From Candidatus Nitrosopumilus sp. (GTDB lineage: Archaea; Thermoproteota; Nitrososphaeria; Nitrososphaerales; Nitrosopumilaceae): DNA of 16,463 bases. This document shows, one piece after another, positions 14,081 through 16,463 of this stretch (positions are counted from its first letter, which is position 1; each line of letters begins with the position of its first letter). Where the stretch lies: contig JAEMQG010000172.1 of NCBI GenBank assembly GCA_022758935.1, positions 1-16,463 of the forward strand, given 5' to 3'. The notes under the pieces were generated by a model. That model made no database searches and was not told the origin of the DNA. It saw only the letters and a list, made by a program, of their open reading frames with translations. A program made the translations under genes and the position numbers.

Positions 14081-15051
14081 TGTTAAGAAAAAAACAATCC
14101 GGAATCTACATGGATGATTCTGTTTTAGATGATCTTCGCTCTTTAGATGGAATTATCTTTGACTGTGATGGCGTTTTAATAGATGTTACAAAATCTTATG
14201 ATCTTACAATAAAAAAAACAACAGAATATGTGTTAGAAAAATTTTCTCAAATCACTGACAGTATTGAAATTGATTCAAAAATTATTGATGGATTCAAATC
14301 AACTGGTGGATTTAATGACGAGGTTGATGTGACATACGCTTCAATCCTGTCTATAGTATCTGCAAAAAAATTAAACAAGAAACAAGATCAATTTATCTTT
14401 GATACAATATCTAATGCAGATTCTTCTGGAATATTATCTGTAGAAAAATATCTTGAGGGACTTGTTGATATTAGCGAGATAAAAAATAAATTGTCATATC
14501 CTGGAACACATCATGAAAATCCGTTATACCAAATCTTTGATCAAATCTTTTATGGGCCAGAACTATACAACAAACTCTTTAAGCGGCAATCTAAATTTTC
14601 AGAACCAGGTCTGATAAAAAATGATATTGTTTTAGTAAATCATTCTCTAATTGAAAAACTAGAAAAAAAATTTGTTTCCAAAATTTCACTTGTAACTGGA
14701 CGGGGAAAAGAATCAGTCAAATATTCACTTAAAAAATTATTAGAAAAATTTGATCTAATCAATTCTGCATTCTTGGAAGATGAACCAAGGGAAATGGCAA
14801 AACCTAATCCAGAATCGTTAATTCGTTCAATTAAGGGTATGAACATTAACCACTGCATTTACGTTGGAGACTCGATGGAGGATTTTATCATGGCTAAAGG
14901 GGCTACAGCGCAGGGACACAAAACCACCTTTTGTGGAATTATAGGAACCAGTAAAAATCCGCAAAAAAAACTAGAGTTATTTCAGCGTAATGGAGCCACA
15001 TTAGTCTTGGAATCGATTAATTCCCTTCCGAATATCTTAAATTTAGATTAA
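14080..15051 (+). CDS. HAD-superfamily phosphatase in the his operon; candidate histidinol-phosphatase
   Basis: A 323-residue haloacid-dehalogenase-type hydrolase with all four motifs: DCDGVLID (28-35, with D28 as nucleophile and D30 as acid/base), T206 in SLVTGRG, K241 in AKPNPESL, and GDSMED (263-268) with D264 and D268 for Mg2+. About 160 residues between motifs I and II form a large, mostly helical cap. The gene starts at an ATG overlapping the hisC stop (TAATG); an internal ATG at 14110 is an alternative. HisB downstream has only the dehydratase domain, and no PHP or inositol-monophosphatase-type HisN lies in the window. This enzyme is therefore the natural candidate to dephosphorylate histidinol phosphate. 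That function is inferred from position, not from the sequence motifs. Confidence 0.88.
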   Translation: MLRKKQSGIYMDDSVLDDLRSLDGIIFDCDGVLIDVTKSYDLTIKKTTEYVLEKFSQITDSIEIDSKIIDGFKSTGGFNDEVDVTYASILSIVSAKKLNKKQDQFIFDTISNADSSGILSVEKYLEGLVDISEIKNKLSYPGTHHENPLYQIFDQIFYGPELYNKLFKRQSKFSEPGLIKNDIVLVNHSLIEKLEKKFVSKISLVTGRGKESVKYSLKKLLEKFDLINSAFLEDEPREMAKPNPESLIRSIKGMNINHCIYVGDSMEDFIMAKGATAQGHKTTFCGIIGTSKNPQKKLELFQRNGATLVLESINSLPNILNLD

Positions 15052-15068
15052 GACAAAGCACATCTTCT

Positions 15069-15665
15069 GTGAAAAATATGATACCAAGAAAAAGTTCCAT
15101 AAATCGTAGTACAAAAGAAACCAACGTATCTGTATCTGTTAATTTGGACGGATCTGGAAAAACCGTCATTAATACGGGAATTAATTTTTTGGATCATTTG
15201 ATCACAGCCTTTGGAAAACATGGAATGATGGATCTTAAAGTTGATGCAAAATCCAATGATAACATTGAACATCATTTGATTGAAGATACTGCAATTACTT
15301 TGGGTTTAACAATTGACAAAGCTTTGGGAACTAGAAGTGGCATTACCAGATTCAGCTATGCATCAGTACCAATGGATGAATCTATAGCTGAAGCTTCAGT
15401 TGATCTCGTCAAAAGACCTTTCTGGAAGTTAGTATTATCAATTAAAAGAAATAACATTGAAGATATTTCAAAAGAAGACTTGGAACATTTTTTCCAGTCA
15501 CTTCTTCAAAATCTAAACAGCTGTATACACCTCACTGTAAAGTATGGTGACAATGATCATCACAAAGTTGAAGCAGCCATAAAGTCTCTAGCAGTAGCAT
15601 TTAGAATTGCATCTTCATATGATAAAAAACAAAAAGGAATTCCAAGTACAAAAGGTTCAATGTAA
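15069..15665 (+). CDS. hisB: Imidazoleglycerol-phosphate dehydratase
   Basis: A 198-residue monofunctional dehydratase producing imidazole acetol phosphate, the HisC substrate. The metal-binding blocks are [28 protein letters not shown] and [16 protein letters not shown], which keep the paired His and Glu ligands. The first pair is usually preceded by DD and followed by T; here it reads IEHHL, a mild deviation. The bacterial N-terminal phosphatase domain is absent. The start is given as GTG at 15069; the ATG at 15078 is almost as good and would remove three residues. It lies 17 nt after the HAD gene, the only real gap in the operon. An A/T-rich stretch at 15034-15044 could be a weak internal promoter. 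Confidence 0.94.
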   Translation: MKNMIPRKSSINRSTKETNVSVSVNLDGSGKTVINTGINFLDHLITAFGKHGMMDLKVDAKSNDNIEHHLIEDTAITLGLTIDKALGTRSGITRFSYASVPMDESIAEASVDLVKRPFWKLVLSIKRNNIEDISKEDLEHFFQSLLQNLNSCIHLTVKYGDNDHHKVEAAIKSLAVAFRIASSYDKKQKGIPSTKGSM

Positions 15666-16274
15666 ATGGTAAATCTGGCAATCTTTGATTATGGGGCTGG
15701 AAATATTTTCAGTCTAAAAAATTCACTTGAAAAAACAGGAGCCACAGTAGATGTTATTACTAATTTTGACAAGCCAAATGTTTATTCCGGATTATTACTT
15801 CCCGGAGTTGGAAATTTTGATCCTGCTGTAAAAAGCATCCGACAATATTCTAAAACAGATTTTAAAGATTTTGTTAAAGACAATACTCCTGTTTTAGGAA
15901 TTTGCCTTGGATTGGAAATGTTTTTTGAAAAAAGTGAGGAAGGTCATGAAAAAGGATTAAGCGTAATTGACGGTGAAGTAATTATTCTTCCACCATCAAT
16001 GAAGGTGCCACACATGGGATGGAATAATTTGGAAATAAAAAAGTCTGGAAAAATACTAGAAGGAGTTAAAGATGGTTCTTGGGTTTATTTTGTCCATTCG
16101 TATCGTGTAAAACCTGTCGATGATGATATAATTACAGCAGAATCTGACTATGGAATAAAGGTGCCTGCAGTAATTGAACAGAACAATTTTTTTGGAACTC
16201 AATTTCATCCAGAAAAATCTGGCAAAGTTGGCAAAATCATGATTGAAAATTTTCTTGCTGTGTGTAAAAAATGA
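15666..16274 (+). CDS. hisH: Imidazole glycerol phosphate synthase, glutaminase subunit
   Basis: A 202-residue class I glutamine amidotransferase. It delivers ammonia to HisF for closing the imidazole ring and releasing AICAR. The catalytic triad is visible: C80 in [17 protein letters not shown], and H181 and E183 in [22 protein letters not shown] at the N-terminus and [10 protein letters not shown] (45-54) are standard HisH blocks, and PHMGWN and YFVHSYRV complete the family pattern. The ATG directly follows the hisB stop codon with no spacing, and its own stop overlaps hisA (ATGA). HisF is not in the window and presumably follows hisA. Confidence 0.96.
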   Translation: MVNLAIFDYGAGNIFSLKNSLEKTGATVDVITNFDKPNVYSGLLLPGVGNFDPAVKSIRQYSKTDFKDFVKDNTPVLGICLGLEMFFEKSEEGHEKGLSVIDGEVIILPPSMKVPHMGWNNLEIKKSGKILEGVKDGSWVYFVHSYRVKPVDDDIITAESDYGIKVPAVIEQNNFFGTQFHPEKSGKVGKIMIENFLAVCKK

Positions 16275-16463
16275 AAATTATTCCTGCAATTGATTTAATG
16301 AATGAAGAAGTGGTACGACTCTACAAGGGGGACCCAAACCAAAAAACTGTGTATAGTGACAATCCAATTGAGATTGCTAAAAGATGGGAGTCAAATGGGG
16401 CAGACATGCTACATTTAGTAGATCTTGATGCAACTCTTGGAATAGGTTCCAATCTATTATTGA
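16271..16463 (+). CDS. hisA: ProFAR isomerase HisA, N-terminal part (runs off window)
   Basis: The ATG at 16271 overlaps the hisH stop, and the frame stays open for 64 codons to the window end. It begins [20 protein letters not shown], the HisA opening with the catalytic Asp at residue 8. It continues with [10 protein letters not shown] and [12 protein letters not shown], the end of the second strand of the TIM barrel. The enzyme isomerises ProFAR to PRFAR, the substrate of HisH-HisF. The paralogue HisF would start differently (a CLD motif), so HisA is secure despite truncation. Confidence 0.94.
   Translation, partial: MKIIPAIDLMNEEVVRLYKGDPNQKTVYSDNPIEIAKRWESNGADMLHLVDLDATLGIGSNLLL

Noticed and set aside
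1..16463. CRISPR array, intact insertion sequence or prophage
   Set aside because: I saw no regularly spaced repeats, terminal repeats around a full transposase, or phage genes; the only mobile-element trace is the TnpB relic.

Overview
The window is AT-rich and archaeal. It most likely comes from an ammonia-oxidising thaumarchaeon of the Nitrosopumilus/Nitrosarchaeum kind. Supporting signs are an exosome Csl4 subunit, an archaeal Dph2, TiaS, an archaeal initiator tRNA with a D-loop intron, TATA boxes 23-28 nt upstream of leaderless-looking starts, frequent GTG/TTG starts and a compact histidine operon. The placement rests on recognising protein families and style; no database was searched.

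Left part (1-5793). The window opens inside a dihydropteroate synthase gene. The 288-nt gap after it is mostly a decayed minus-strand relic of an IS200/IS605-type TnpB gene, in which the DRDYNASINIL block is still readable between stop codons. The gene for IMP dehydrogenase follows, then a small two-helix membrane protein. That gene shares a CTAG stop with the convergent prephenate dehydratase gene (pheA), which is transcribed with the exosome gene csl4. A divergent leaderless promoter pair separates csl4 from an MDR oxidoreductase that resembles crotonyl-CoA/acryloyl-CoA reductases. A TPR protein follows it.

Middle (5796-10724). dph2 (diphthamide) and tiaS (agmatidine synthesis on tRNA-Ile2) are divergent. 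One nucleotide after tiaS, on the other strand, lies an initiator tRNA-Met(CAU) whose D-loop carries a 15-nt intron in a recognisable bulge-helix-bulge setting. A secreted PQQ-type sugar dehydrogenase gene then overlaps, by ATGA, a class II (bacterial-type) HMG-CoA reductase gene, the mevalonate step that feeds archaeal lipids.

Right part (10765-16463). A tightly packed histidine operon reads hisG-hisD-hisC-HAD phosphatase-hisB-hisH-hisA, with hisA cut by the window end. Most junctions overlap or abut; only HAD-hisB has a short gap. The HAD protein sits between hisC and hisB. Because HisB here has only the dehydratase domain, the HAD protein is the obvious candidate for the histidinol-phosphate phosphatase.

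I saw no CRISPR array, intact insertion sequence or prophage. The less ordinary items are the tRNA D-loop intron, the TnpB fossil that seems to supply the guaB promoter region, the CoA-type enoyl reductase candidate, the class II HMG-CoA reductase and the HAD enzyme in the his operon.
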